NCBI GenBank assembly: GCA_963717075.1 | Contig: CAVQVI010000002.1 | Location: 122,218 to 186,217 of the forward strand | Length of the DNA: 64,000 nt | Reading direction: 5' to 3' | Source: JBGOTP01 sp963717075 | Lineage (GTDB): Bacteria; Acidobacteriota; Vicinamibacteria; Vicinamibacterales; CAVVIG01 | Shown here: piece after piece, positions 34,285 through 43,917 of the stretch | How positions within the stretch are numbered: the first letter of the stretch is position 1 | Layout of the letters: each line of letters begins with the position of its first letter | Notes under the pieces: generated by a model | Told to the model about the DNA's origin: nothing | The model's input: the letters and a program-made list of their open reading frames with translations, nothing else | The model's database searches: none | Program-made: the position numbers and the translations under genes

Positions 34285-35457
34285 ATGTTTCGCTACTTTT
34301 CGCTGATCGTTAAGAACAGCTTGCGCAACCGCCGTCGGAGCATCCTCACTATCGTGAGCATTGCTATTTCGCTGTGCATCCTGGGCCTGCTCGGGGCCAT
34401 ATACCAAGCCTTGTTCCTTGGCGAAGCAACTCCCACTCAGGCCTTGCGGCTGGTCGTCCGGCACAAGGTTTCGCTGACGCAACCAATGCCCTTCTCGTAT
34501 CGCCAGAGGATCGAACGCATCCCCGGCGTGCGTGACCTCACCATCTGGGATTGGTTCGGAGGAACGTACAAGGATAGCCGCGACCCACGGAACTTCTTTG
34601 CCCGTTTCGCGACGGAACCGGATCATCTCTTCAAGGTGTATCCCGAATACATGATCCCGGAGGAACAGAGGCAGACGTTTCAGCGCGAGCGAACCGGCTG
34701 TATTGTCTCGAAGGCCCTGGCCGACAAACTCAATTTTCGCCTGGGCGATCGGATCACACTAGTTGGTGACATCTACCCGGTCACGCTCGAACTGAAGGTC
34801 GTTGGAATTTTCGACGACCCGGATCACGCTCAGACCCTGTATTTCAATCGAGAGTATCTGCGTGAGAGTCTCGGCCCCAACAATCCGCGACGGGACAACG
34901 CGGGCATGTTTATCATTCAGGCGGCCAGCGCCGCCGATGTCCCGCGCATCGCGGAAGCCGCAGACCGTGAATTCGACAACTCTCCCGCCCCCACCAAGAC
35001 GGAATCAGAGCGAGCCTTCCAACTCAGTTTCGCCTCGTTCCTGGGTAACCTGAAGGTGTTCCTGATGATCATCTGTGGCGCAGTGGCGTTCACCATACTT
35101 CTGGTGTCGGCCAATACGATTTCGATGTCGGTGCGGGAGCGGATGCGCGAAGTCGGCATCCTGAAGACGCTCGGGTTCACACCGGCCGCAATCTTGGGGA
35201 TCATTCTGTCCGAGGCCGGAGTGATCTCTCTTGTCGGAGGCGCGCTCGGCTGTCTTCTGGCGCAAGGAATGTGCGTCGGAGTCCGAAGCTCGCCGGCCGG
35301 TAACTTCATGCAGGGGCTGGCCACACTGAGCATGACACCGATGCTTGCGGTGTTGTGTCTGGCGGTAGCGCTGCTCATCGGGCTGGCCAGCTCTTTTATT
35401 CCTGCCTGGGGAGCATCGCGCACGCCGATTCTCGATTCCCTGCGTTACAGCGGATAG
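34285..35457 (+). CDS. ABC transporter permease, FtsX/MacB-like
   Basis: 390-residue inner-membrane permease. The N-terminal helix is at about 20-45 (SILTIVSIAISLCILGLLGAIY), followed by a periplasmic MacB-PCD-like domain (about 50-260) and three C-terminal helices with the FtsX signature (VSANTISMSVRERMREVGILKTLGFTP). First gene of a four-gene operon (permease, permease, adaptor, ATPase) that resembles MacAB or cyanobacterial DevBCA exporters for lipids, peptides or drugs. The next permease starts 4 bases after its stop. Confidence 0.88.
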   Translation: MFRYFSLIVKNSLRNRRRSILTIVSIAISLCILGLLGAIYQALFLGEATPTQALRLVVRHKVSLTQPMPFSYRQRIERIPGVRDLTIWDWFGGTYKDSRDPRNFFARFATEPDHLFKVYPEYMIPEEQRQTFQRERTGCIVSKALADKLNFRLGDRITLVGDIYPVTLELKVVGIFDDPDHAQTLYFNREYLRESLGPNNPRRDNAGMFIIQAASAADVPRIAEAADREFDNSPAPTKTESERAFQLSFASFLGNLKVFLMIICGAVAFTILLVSANTISMSVRERMREVGILKTLGFTPAAILGIILSEAGVISLVGGALGCLLAQGMCVGVRSSPAGNFMQGLATLSMTPMLAVLCLAVALLIGLASSFIPAWGASRTPILDSLRYSG

Positions 35458-35461
35458 GTCC

Positions 35462-36625
35462 ATGGCCATTCCCTTCGCCTACAACTTGCGCAACCTGGTG
35501 GTGAGAAAAACCACGACGATCATGACCGCGCTGGGGATCGCGCTGACCGTCGCGGTGCTGCTCGCGGTGTTGGCCCTGGTGGCCGGCTTGCGGACGGCCT
35601 TCGAATCCACTGGCAATCCTTTGCAGGTGCTGGTGATGCGTAAGGGCGCAACGGCCGAGCTGAGCAGCGGCATGACTCGCGAGGTCTTCCAGAATCTCAG
35701 GGCAAATCCGGGGATCGCGAAGCGGGGCGACGAGCCGATGGCTTCTTTGGAAATGGTCACGGTGATCAATTTGCCTAGCGTGGACAGCCCGCAAGGCATG
35801 AACGTCACCTTGCGGGGCCTGCTGCCCACCGGCGTTCAGATGCGCGACGATCTGAAGCTTCAGGAGGGGGTCTGGTTCAAGGCTGGCCAGCGCGAAATCG
35901 TGGTGGGTAAATCGATCGCGAAACGATATCCTGCAGCGCACCTGGGAAATCATTTGCGCTTTGGGCGGGGTGAGTGGCAGATCGTCGGTGTCATGGACGG
36001 CGGGCGTTCCGCAGTCAATAGCGAGATCTTCGGCGATCTGAATCAGATCAGCTCCGACTTCAACCGGTCCGACGGCCTGAGCTCAGTGCTGCTGCGCGCC
36101 ACCGACGCCGCCACGGTGCCGGCTCTCATCAATTCGCTGAAGGACGACCGGCGTCTGAACGTGGATGCGATGACGGAGAAAGCCTACTACGCAGCCCAGA
36201 CCAACTCGGGCGCGCCGCTGGAGTTCCTGGGGATATTTGTTTCGGCGATCATGGCCATTGGCAGCAGCTTCGCCTCGATGAACACGATGTACGCCGCGGT
36301 GGCCCGCCGAGCCCGCGAGATTGGAACGTTGCGGGTGCTGGGCTTCTCCCGCGGCAGCATCCTGCTCAGCTTTTTCCTCGAATCGCTCCTTCTGGCTCTT
36401 TTCGGAGGGCTGATCGGGTGCTTGCTGGTGCTGCCGTTGAACAACATCACCACGGGTATTGGCAGCTTCGTCACCTTCAGCGAGATTGCATTCAATTTCA
36501 GGGTCACCCCCGCCATCATGCTGACGGGACTGATTTTCGCGGTGTTCATGGGCAGCTTAGGCGGAATTTTTCCTGCTCGCATGGCCGCCAGGAAAGAGAT
36601 CCTGACCGCACTGAGGGACATCTAA
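35462..36625 (+). CDS. ABC transporter permease, FtsX/MacB-like (second)
   Basis: 387 residues with the same topology as its neighbour: N-terminal helix (TIMTALGIALTVAVLLAVLALVAG), a large periplasmic domain and three C-terminal helices. The coupling motif MYAAVARRAREIGTLRVLGFSRGSILLSF contacts the ATPase in this family. Two different permeases imply a heterodimeric membrane part, unlike MacB, where ATPase and permease are fused. Starts 4 bases after the upstream stop. Confidence 0.88.
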   Translation: MAIPFAYNLRNLVVRKTTTIMTALGIALTVAVLLAVLALVAGLRTAFESTGNPLQVLVMRKGATAELSSGMTREVFQNLRANPGIAKRGDEPMASLEMVTVINLPSVDSPQGMNVTLRGLLPTGVQMRDDLKLQEGVWFKAGQREIVVGKSIAKRYPAAHLGNHLRFGRGEWQIVGVMDGGRSAVNSEIFGDLNQISSDFNRSDGLSSVLLRATDAATVPALINSLKDDRRLNVDAMTEKAYYAAQTNSGAPLEFLGIFVSAIMAIGSSFASMNTMYAAVARRAREIGTLRVLGFSRGSILLSFFLESLLLALFGGLIGCLLVLPLNNITTGIGSFVTFSEIAFNFRVTPAIMLTGLIFAVFMGSLGGIFPARMAARKEILTALRDI

Positions 36626-36651
36626 TCTCGTTGGATGGGCTGGAACCAAGG

Positions 36652-37992
36652 ATGGATGCAGAGCTGAAAAGCCTGCGCATCGACCGCAACAAGAGGCGTG
36701 GCGACGAGCCGTCACCCTGGGCGGTTCGCTGGATCCTCTCCGGCATCGTGATCTTTGTGTTGCTGGGCGCAGGGCGCTTGCTCTACGAGAAGCTGAACGC
36801 CGCCACCGAAGTGGACATCGTTCGAGTGCACGCGCCCGCCGCCACGCCTGGAGGCGAGAGCAACATTATTCTGAACGCGACCGGTTACATCATCGCCGCT
36901 CACAAAATTGAATTGGCATCGAAGGTGATCGGCAAAGTGGCGTGGATCGGCGTGGAGAAGGGTGACGGCGTCAAGAAGGGCCAGGTCCTGGTCCGCTTGG
37001 AGGACGACGAATATCGGGCGCAGCTGGTGCAAGCGAAAGGCAATCTGGACAACCTCAAGGCAAAGCTGGCCGAATTGGTCCATGGCTCGCGCCCCGAAGA
37101 GATCGCCAAGGCCAAAGCCGACGTCGAGCAGGCTCGAGCGGATTTGCAAAACGCCTCCGTCACGATGAACCGCACCACGGCCCTGGTGAAACAAGGGGTT
37201 CTGGCGGCTCAGGCGCTCGACGATTCCCAGGCCCGCTACGACAGCGCGGTGGCGAAAGTCAATTCGCTTGAAAAAGCGTATGAATTGGTTCGCATCGGCC
37301 CGCGCCAGGAACAAATTGACGCGTTGCGCGCACAGGTGAGCCAGGCTCAGGGGTCACTGGACTACGCCCAGGTGCAACTCGAGAACACCGAGATTAGGGC
37401 GCCCGTCGATGGGACGGTGCTCGAGCGCAACGTGGAGAAAGGCGAGTTTGTCACTACCGGGTTTGTCGGCGACAAGGGCGCCAAGGGTTACGTGGTTTCA
37501 ATGGCCAACCTTCACGACCTGCAAGTCGAGCTCGATATCAATCAAAACGATTTCGCGAAGCTGGGAGCCCGGCAGCCAGGCATGATCACCACAGATGCCT
37601 ACGGCCCCGACCGGAAGTATCGCGGCGTGATCGAAGAGATTTCTCCAGAGGCGAACCGGCAGAAGGCAACGGTACAGGTCAAGGTTCGGGTGCAGAACCC
37701 CGATGCAGATCTGCGGCCGGAGATGAATGCGAGCGTGGCATTCTATGCGCCCGACAAGGCCGGCAACAGGTCAGAGGTGAAACCGGTCATCACCGTGCCC
37801 GCCGCGGCGGTTCGAGACAACGCTGTCTTTGTGCTGGTGGACGGGAAAGCGATTCGCCGCGCCGTGAGAGTCGGGAGCACCACAGCGCAAGGCATTCAAA
37901 TTGAAGACGGATTGATTGGCGGGGAGGACCTGGTGGCGAATCCGCCGTCCGATCTGAAGAGCGGACAGAAGATTCGTTCCAAACAAGGGTAA
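36652..37992 (+). CDS. Periplasmic adaptor subunit (HlyD/MacA-like membrane fusion protein)
   Basis: Membrane fusion protein linking the exporter to an outer-membrane channel. One N-terminal transmembrane helix (WILSGIVIFVLLGAGRLLYEKL), a split lipoyl domain (ATGYIIAAHKIELASKVIGKVAWIGVEKGDGVKKGQVLVRL and later LENTEIRAPVDGTVLERNVEKGEFV), a helical hairpin between them (residues about 120-225, rich in Ala, Gln and Lys), then beta-barrel and membrane-proximal domains. No TolC-like gene is in the window. The start at 36652 follows the permease stop by 26 bases; TTG 36631 is an alternative. Confidence 0.88.
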   Translation: MDAELKSLRIDRNKRRGDEPSPWAVRWILSGIVIFVLLGAGRLLYEKLNAATEVDIVRVHAPAATPGGESNIILNATGYIIAAHKIELASKVIGKVAWIGVEKGDGVKKGQVLVRLEDDEYRAQLVQAKGNLDNLKAKLAELVHGSRPEEIAKAKADVEQARADLQNASVTMNRTTALVKQGVLAAQALDDSQARYDSAVAKVNSLEKAYELVRIGPRQEQIDALRAQVSQAQGSLDYAQVQLENTEIRAPVDGTVLERNVEKGEFVTTGFVGDKGAKGYVVSMANLHDLQVELDINQNDFAKLGARQPGMITTDAYGPDRKYRGVIEEISPEANRQKATVQVKVRVQNPDADLRPEMNASVAFYAPDKAGNRSEVKPVITVPAAAVRDNAVFVLVDGKAIRRAVRVGSTTAQGIQIEDGLIGGEDLVANPPSDLKSGQKIRSKQG

Positions 37993-37994
37993 GA

Positions 37995-38762
37995 ATGCCT
38001 GAGACGATCATCGAAACGCACCAACTGCAGAAAGAGTTCTTGCGCGACGCATTCCGGGTTGTCGCTCTCAAGGACGTGAATATCGCGATCACGAAGGGCG
38101 CGTTCATCGGGCTGATGGGACCCTCGGGTTCGGGCAAATCGACGCTGCTACACCTCATCGCCGCCATGGACCGCCCGAGCGGCGGCGAGATTCTGGTGTT
38201 GGGCCAGAACCTGCGTACGCTGTCGGACCGCGCCATCGCCCGCTGGCGCAATGAGCACATCGGCTTCGTGTTTCAATCGTTCAATCTGATACCGGTGCTG
38301 AATGCCATTGAGAACGTCGAGCTTCCGCTGAAGTTGACGAACCTCAAGAAAAAGGAGCGCATGGAGCATGCGGCGACTGCGTTGAAGCTGGTGGGATTGG
38401 GCGACCGGCTCACGCATTTGCCGCGGCAGCTCTCGGGCGGGCAGGAACAACGCGTGGCCATCGCCCGCGCCATCGTCACTGATCCTGACCTTCTGCTGGC
38501 CGATGAGCCGACGGGGAATCTGGACGCGGCATCGGCGCGGGAAGTGCTCACACTGCTCTCACGGCTCAACAAGGAATACGGGAAGACGGTGGTCATGGTG
38601 ACGCACGACCCGCACGCGGCGCACTTCGCAACCACGATCCGCCATTTGGAAAAGGGCGAACTGCTCCCGGAAGGGCGCCTGCCCGAAGATTGGGCGGAGG
38701 CGGCGGCCGGCACGAGTGCCGATGCGCGCGGACCACTAGCAGGCTCCAGCTTCTCTGCTTGA
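37995..38762 (+). CDS. ABC transporter ATP-binding protein (MacB/LolD-type)
   Basis: 255-residue ATPase energising the exporter. Walker A GPSGSGKST (42-50), Q-loop FVFQSFNLIP (91-100), signature LSGGQEQR (146-153), Walker B LLLADEPTGN (167-175) and the H-loop THDPH (His204) are all present. The signature has Glu where LSGGQQQR is usual; this is conservative. It starts 2 bases after the adaptor stop. The C-terminal extension after residue 225 (EDWAEAAAGTSADARG) is unusual and probably disordered. With the three upstream genes it makes a complete MacAB/DevBCA-type export system. Confidence 0.92.
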   Translation: MPETIIETHQLQKEFLRDAFRVVALKDVNIAITKGAFIGLMGPSGSGKSTLLHLIAAMDRPSGGEILVLGQNLRTLSDRAIARWRNEHIGFVFQSFNLIPVLNAIENVELPLKLTNLKKKERMEHAATALKLVGLGDRLTHLPRQLSGGQEQRVAIARAIVTDPDLLLADEPTGNLDAASAREVLTLLSRLNKEYGKTVVMVTHDPHAAHFATTIRHLEKGELLPEGRLPEDWAEAAAGTSADARGPLAGSSFSA

Positions 38763-38994
38763 TTCAGCCGTACGGATGACGCTTCTACGGTGGAAACGAC
38801 GGCATGAGGCGGACTTTGAAACCCAGTTCTGGCTCATCCGTATATCGGCCTTCGGCGACCTCGAGGACTCACTGTGATCGCAGATAGCACTTGCTCGTGG
38901 CGTTTTCTGCAAACACAATATGCCCCGTGTCCGCTGAAGACCGCGGTCTGGGTACCGCTGTACGGCGACGCGAGGTGAACGTGGAGGTGATGAA

Positions 38995-41094
38995 GTGCAC
39001 GCAATGAAAAGGGCGCTCTGCATCGCGACAGCCGTCGTCATTGCGCTTGTTGCGTTCCCGACCGCCGGTGACGCTCGAGTTGTGCGTGTCGAGATCACGC
39101 AGAGGCGCCAGGTCGCGGATGGCAAGAGCTTTGGCGACGTGGGTCCTTACGAGCGACTTGACGGGGTTGTCGTGATGGAGGTCGATCCGCGCGATCCCCT
39201 GAATGCGGTGATCGTGAATCTGGAGAAAGCGCCGAGAAACGCCAAGGGACTTGTGGAGTTTTCGACGCCGGTGTTCATCCTCAAGCCGGTCGACGTGAGT
39301 CGAGGGAACCGGAAAATTTTCTACGGCGTCAACAATCGTGGGAACAAGCTCGAACTGGCGCGGCACACGTTCGGTCCGTTGGAGGGCGCGAACCAAAACA
39401 ACCCGCTGAGTGCCGCAGACTTCGCGGACGGGCTGCTCTTTCGCCTCGGATATACGTATGTGGATGCCGGCTGGCAGGCGAACGTCGCACCCATCAACGA
39501 CCGGCTCGTCCCGACATTACCGAGAGCAATGCAACCGGACGGGAAGCCCGTCGTCAGCAAGACGCGTGTGCAATACATGGACCGGAATATTCCACTTTCA
39601 GGGAGCTTCACGCTCACCCTGGGGGGAGATTCCAACTTCGTGTCCTACCCGACGGCCGACATGGATACGTCGCATTCAACGTTGACCGTCCGCGATTCCT
39701 CTGATGGTGCCAAGACGCCGATTCCACCCGACAAGTGGGCATTCGGAAGCTGTCCCGAGGGGCGGTCCACCCTGAAGCCGAACGCGACGGATATCTGCCT
39801 GTTCGACCGCTTCCGGTCAGAGCGCATCTACGAGCTGATTTACCCTGCGAAAGATCCCTGGGTCATGGGTCTCGGCTACGCGGTCACTCGTGATGTGGCC
39901 TCGTTTCTCCGATATGAGTTGCGGGACGATGCGGGAAATCCCAACCCGGTGGCGCTGAGCCGCGAGACCGTGGGAATTCGCCGCGCCTACGGAAGCGGCA
40001 GCTCGTCGACCGGAATGTACATGCGCGACTGGTTGTATCTCGGCTTCAACGAAGACGAAGCCCATCGCAAGGTATTCGATGCGGTCCAGGTTCACATCGC
40101 CGGCACGCATCGTCTGCTCGCAAACGTCGAGTTCAGCGACCCCAACACCTACTCACGCCAGGACGTGTGGCACGATTGGCTGTCGAGGTCATATCCGCCG
40201 CTGACGTACGCGGTGACCGCAGACCCGGTGTCCGGGATTCGCGACGGCATTTTGAAGCGCCCTGCGACCGATCCGTTGGTCTTCCAGCTCGATTCGGCCG
40301 CCGAGTTCTGGCAGATGCAGGCATCGCTCAACGTGCACGACGCCAAGGGCGACCCGGTGCCCATCCCCGACAACGTGCGGCTCTATTTCGCGGAGAGTTT
40401 CGACCACGGAGGGGTGACTGGTCCGTTCAGCCGCGCGAGGCCGGCGCCGCTGTGCGAGTACATGGGACAGGGCGGCGGCTGGTCAGCCACGGCTCGCGCG
40501 CTTTTCATCGCACTGGATGAGTGGGCTGATCGGGGTGTGGCACCACCAAAGAGCCACTATCCGTCCGTTGCCGACGGAACGCTGGCCTCGTTGGCCAAGG
40601 CTGCGCGCGCGTTTCCCGCGATCCCGAAGGTGGCCTTTCCGACCATGTTGAACGAGCTGACCCTTCCCGACTTCGGCCCTGAATTCCGCCCCACGGGAGG
40701 ACGTCTCTCACGATTGCCGCCGACTCTTGGGGAGAACTATCAGGTGATGGTTCCCAAGACCGACAGCGACGGGCTGGACCTCGGCGGAATCAGAGCAATC
40801 GAGGTGGCTGCGCCCGTTGCCACTCTCACCGGCTGGAACGTGCGAGCTGCTGGGCATCGGCGACCGGAGCTCTGCGAGCTGAAAGGCTCGTACCTCCCGT
40901 TTGCGAAAACCAAGGCGGAGCGCGAGCAGCGTAACGACCCGCGGCCATCGTTGGAGGAACGGTACGGCGATCGCGCCGGCTACGTGAAGGCGGTCGCGGC
41001 GGCGGCTCGACAGCTCGTCAAGGAACGATTCCTGCTGCAGGAGGACGCCGACAGATACATCGAGGCCGCGAAGGTAAGCGACGTGTTGCGCTAG
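38995..41094 (+). CDS. Large exported alpha/beta hydrolase domain protein (Abhydrolase_10-like)
   Basis: 699 residues with a signal peptide (MKRALCIATAVVIALVAFPTAGDA). The body matches the large alpha/beta hydrolase family common in Acidobacteria and Proteobacteria: GDVGPYERLDGVVVMEVDPRDP at the start, FYGVNNRGNKL, then ETVGIRRAYGSGSSSTGMYMRDWLYLGFNEDE around the likely nucleophile (GSGSSSTG), and C-terminal LTGWNVRAAGHRRPELCELKGSYLPFAKTKAER. Probably periplasmic; substrate unknown, perhaps an ester. The GTG at 38995 is the better start because GGAGG lies seven bases upstream, while ATG 39004 is 16 bases away. The frame is intact. Confidence 0.82.
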   Translation: MHAMKRALCIATAVVIALVAFPTAGDARVVRVEITQRRQVADGKSFGDVGPYERLDGVVVMEVDPRDPLNAVIVNLEKAPRNAKGLVEFSTPVFILKPVDVSRGNRKIFYGVNNRGNKLELARHTFGPLEGANQNNPLSAADFADGLLFRLGYTYVDAGWQANVAPINDRLVPTLPRAMQPDGKPVVSKTRVQYMDRNIPLSGSFTLTLGGDSNFVSYPTADMDTSHSTLTVRDSSDGAKTPIPPDKWAFGSCPEGRSTLKPNATDICLFDRFRSERIYELIYPAKDPWVMGLGYAVTRDVASFLRYELRDDAGNPNPVALSRETVGIRRAYGSGSSSTGMYMRDWLYLGFNEDEAHRKVFDAVQVHIAGTHRLLANVEFSDPNTYSRQDVWHDWLSRSYPPLTYAVTADPVSGIRDGILKRPATDPLVFQLDSAAEFWQMQASLNVHDAKGDPVPIPDNVRLYFAESFDHGGVTGPFSRARPAPLCEYMGQGGGWSATARALFIALDEWADRGVAPPKSHYPSVADGTLASLAKAARAFPAIPKVAFPTMLNELTLPDFGPEFRPTGGRLSRLPPTLGENYQVMVPKTDSDGLDLGGIRAIEVAAPVATLTGWNVRAAGHRRPELCELKGSYLPFAKTKAEREQRNDPRPSLEERYGDRAGYVKAVAAAARQLVKERFLLQEDADRYIEAAKVSDVLR

Positions 41095-41298
41095 AGGCTG
41101 TGGCCCGCGTTCACGATTGCCCTTCTCGCTGTTTCTGCCGGAAGCCCTCTGGGGTGATTCCGTACCATCGATCGCCCGGCGGCTTCTTTGCGCGCGTCGT
41201 CGAGCACTGTCAGCCCTCGGCTCTCGGCGGATCCGCGCTGATAGCTGAGAGCTGAACGCTGAAAGCAACGTTGAGTGCAGTTCTAAGGGAGACTTCGC

Positions 41299-42105
41299 AT
41301 GCGCGAGCGATGGTTCCGCTTCATTGTCGTGAGCGTCTGGGCGCTCGTGCTGTGCGCCGCCAGCGTGAGACTCACCGCCCAGCCGAGCCAGACCGGGCGC
41401 GCACCGAGCGGCCCGGCGTACAGCCGCGTGGACATCGAGGCCGGGGCGCGCCTCTACGGCGCCGTCTGCGTCGATTGTCACGGCCGCAATGGCGATCAGG
41501 TGGGGACCGTCAACCTGGCCACGGGTCAGTTTCGCCGGGCATCCAGCGATCAGGATTTGAGTCGGGTCATCGCCAACGGTATCCCGGCCGCGGGAATGCC
41601 GCCCCATGGTTTCACCGAGCCTGAACTCTCCGCCCTGGTGGCGTACCTTCGCAACATGCGCGACTTCGACGGCCGCTCGGTGACGCTCGGCGACAACAGC
41701 CGCGGCCGAGTCGTGTTCGAGGGCAAGGGCGGTTGCATGCGGTGCCACCGCGTCAACGGCCAGGGGTCGCGCGTCGCTCCCGATCTCAGCGACATCGGCG
41801 CGCAGCGGGCGGCGAGCGGGCTGGAGCGTGCGCTGGTCGATCCGACATCGGCCATGCTGCCGATCAACCGGCCCGTCCGGATCGCGATGAAGGACGGCCG
41901 CATCGTGACCGGGCGGCGCCTGAACGAGGATAGCTTCACGGTTCAAGTCGTGGACGAGAAGGAGAACCTCGTCTCGGTGGAGAAGGCCGACGTCCGCGAG
42001 TACACGATCCTGCAGAAATCGCCCATGCCCTCCTATAAGGACACGCTCAGTTCCGCCGAACTGGCCGATCTCGTGGCGTTCCTCGTCTCGTTGAAAGGAT
42101 CCTGA
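41299..42105 (+). CDS. Di-heme c-type cytochrome, partner of the PQQ dehydrogenase
   Basis: 268-residue exported cytochrome (signal MRERWFRFIVVSVWALVLCAASVRLTAQ). Two heme sites: CVDCH (57-61) and CMRCH (146-150), each within a class I cytochrome c fold; possible axial Met in AAGMPPHGF (Met100). The C-terminal part (RIAMKDGRIVTGRRLNEDSFTVQVVDEKENLVSVEKADV) resembles the heme-binding region of planctomycete-type cytochrome domains. Its stop lies 2 bases before the start of the PQQ dehydrogenase, so they are co-translated; the cytochrome is the likely electron acceptor for that enzyme. Confidence 0.87.
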   Translation: MRERWFRFIVVSVWALVLCAASVRLTAQPSQTGRAPSGPAYSRVDIEAGARLYGAVCVDCHGRNGDQVGTVNLATGQFRRASSDQDLSRVIANGIPAAGMPPHGFTEPELSALVAYLRNMRDFDGRSVTLGDNSRGRVVFEGKGGCMRCHRVNGQGSRVAPDLSDIGAQRAASGLERALVDPTSAMLPINRPVRIAMKDGRIVTGRRLNEDSFTVQVVDEKENLVSVEKADVREYTILQKSPMPSYKDTLSSAELADLVAFLVSLKGS

Positions 42106-42107
42106 TC

Positions 42108-43775
42108 ATGGCACGATCGAGCCTGTTCGCCCTGCTGCTCGGCCTCACGCTGGTCGTGCCGTTGCACCTGCAGGGCCAGATCCCGCGGCAGGTTACGTTC
42201 GAGCGGATCGTCAATGCGTCTCAGGAGCCGCAGAATTGGCTGACGTATCACGGCTCGTACATGAGCACCCGCCACAGCCCGCTCAACGAGATCGCGGTCG
42301 CGAACGTGCCGAATCTGCAACAGAAATGGGCCTACCAGGCCTCGACGATGGGGGCGTGGCAGTCGACGCCGCTCGTCGTCGACGGCGTCATGTACCTCAC
42401 GCAGCGGCCCAACGATATCGTGGCCCTCGACGCGAAGACCGGGCGGGCCTTCTGGGTCTATCAGGTACACGTACCGGATCCGAATCACAAGGCCTGCTGC
42501 GGGGCGAACAACCGCGGGGTCGCGATGCTCGGCGACACGCTGTACATGGGCACGCTCGACGCGCACCTGGTCGCGGTCGACGCCAGGAACGGGCGCCAGC
42601 TGTGGAACACGCGCGTCGCCGACATGAAGACCTCATATTCGCTGACGCACGCGCCCCTCGTTGTGAAGGACAAAGTGATCGTCGGCACTGGAGGCGGCGA
42701 CCGCGGCATTCGCGGGTACATCGCTGCGTACGACGCGAAAACCGGCAAGGAGCTCTGGCGGTTCTACACGATTCCCGGGCCGGGAGAGCCCGGCAATGAC
42801 ACCTGGCCGGGCGACGCGTGGATGCACGGTGGCGGGTCGATCTGGTTGACCGGGTCGTACGACCCGGCGCTGAACCTGACCTACTGGGGCGTCGGCAATG
42901 CCGGTCCGGACTGGAACCCGGATCAGCGGCCCGGCGACAATCTCTACACCAACTCGGTCGTCGCCCTGGATGCCGATACCGGGAAGCTCAGGTGGCACTT
43001 TCAGTTTACGCCGAACGACGCGTACGACTACGACGCCGTGCAGACGCCGGTGCTCGTAGATGCTCAGATCGGCGGCACCGCGCGCAAGCTGATGGTGTGG
43101 GCGAATCGCAACGGATTCTACTACGTGCTGGACCGGACCAACGGCAGGTTTCTGGTGGGCAAACCCTTTGTGAAGGTGAACTGGGCCAAGAACGAGCTCG
43201 AGTCGACCGGCCGTCCGATCCAGACGCCGCAGCCACCGGGAATGCCCACCTGGCCGGGCAATCAGGGCGGCACCAACTGGTACTCGCCGTCCTACAGCCC
43301 GCGCACGGGCCTGTTCTACCTCTCGGTGTGGGAAGACTACGCGAGCGTCTTCCGCAAACAGAAACAGGAATATGTCGCTGGACAGCCGTTCGGCGGCGGC
43401 GGTCCCAGCCCCTACGTGCCGGTCCCCGGTGCGCCGGCGGTCCCGTCACTTCTACGCGGCCCGATCAACAACTGGACCGAGGCGGCAGGGCACGGGGCGG
43501 TGATGGCGCTCGACATGAAAACCGGGGAGAGAACGTGGAAGTTCGACATGACGGACGTGACCGTCGGCGGCATTCTGACAACTGCCGGCGACATCCTCTT
43601 CACCGGAACCCGTGACGGGTATTTCCTTGCGTTGAATGCGCGTACGGGGGCGCTGCTGTGGAAGACGAATCTGGGCGGCCCGATCGTCTCCGCGCCAATC
43701 ACCTACCAGGTCAACGGCAAGCAGTATGTCTCGGTCATCGCGGGCATGAGCCTGGCGACCTTCGGTCTGCCATGA
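42108..43775 (+). CDS. PQQ-dependent alcohol dehydrogenase, methanol/ethanol family
   Basis: Secreted eight-bladed quinoprotein of 555 residues (signal MARSSLFALLLGLTLVVPLHLQG). Typical motifs: NWLTYHGSYMSTRHSPL, an adjacent-Cys pair (Cys130-Cys131 in HKACCGANNRG) that forms the unusual disulfide ring over PQQ, GGSIWLTGSYDPALN, and FTPNDAYDYDAVQTP with Asp307 as the expected catalytic Asp. Asp309, two residues later, is the extra acidic residue that marks lanthanide-dependent XoxF/ExaF-type enzymes (calcium types have Ala or similar). It is encoded directly behind a di-heme cytochrome, forming an oxidation unit. Substrate is probably a small alcohol. Confidence 0.92.
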   Translation: MARSSLFALLLGLTLVVPLHLQGQIPRQVTFERIVNASQEPQNWLTYHGSYMSTRHSPLNEIAVANVPNLQQKWAYQASTMGAWQSTPLVVDGVMYLTQRPNDIVALDAKTGRAFWVYQVHVPDPNHKACCGANNRGVAMLGDTLYMGTLDAHLVAVDARNGRQLWNTRVADMKTSYSLTHAPLVVKDKVIVGTGGGDRGIRGYIAAYDAKTGKELWRFYTIPGPGEPGNDTWPGDAWMHGGGSIWLTGSYDPALNLTYWGVGNAGPDWNPDQRPGDNLYTNSVVALDADTGKLRWHFQFTPNDAYDYDAVQTPVLVDAQIGGTARKLMVWANRNGFYYVLDRTNGRFLVGKPFVKVNWAKNELESTGRPIQTPQPPGMPTWPGNQGGTNWYSPSYSPRTGLFYLSVWEDYASVFRKQKQEYVAGQPFGGGGPSPYVPVPGAPAVPSLLRGPINNWTEAAGHGAVMALDMKTGERTWKFDMTDVTVGGILTTAGDILFTGTRDGYFLALNARTGALLWKTNLGGPIVSAPITYQVNGKQYVSVIAGMSLATFGLP

Positions 43776-43917
43776 CGACGCGTTTGGCTTTCAGCCGTCG
43801 GCGTTCACCTCTTACTGCGCATGCTTCCGCGCGGCCGTTTCCCCCGCCCGCTCCTGCACGCGTGCGCCCCTGAGGATGTCGACCATGCTGTAATTTCCGT
43901 CGGGCACGTGTATTCGA

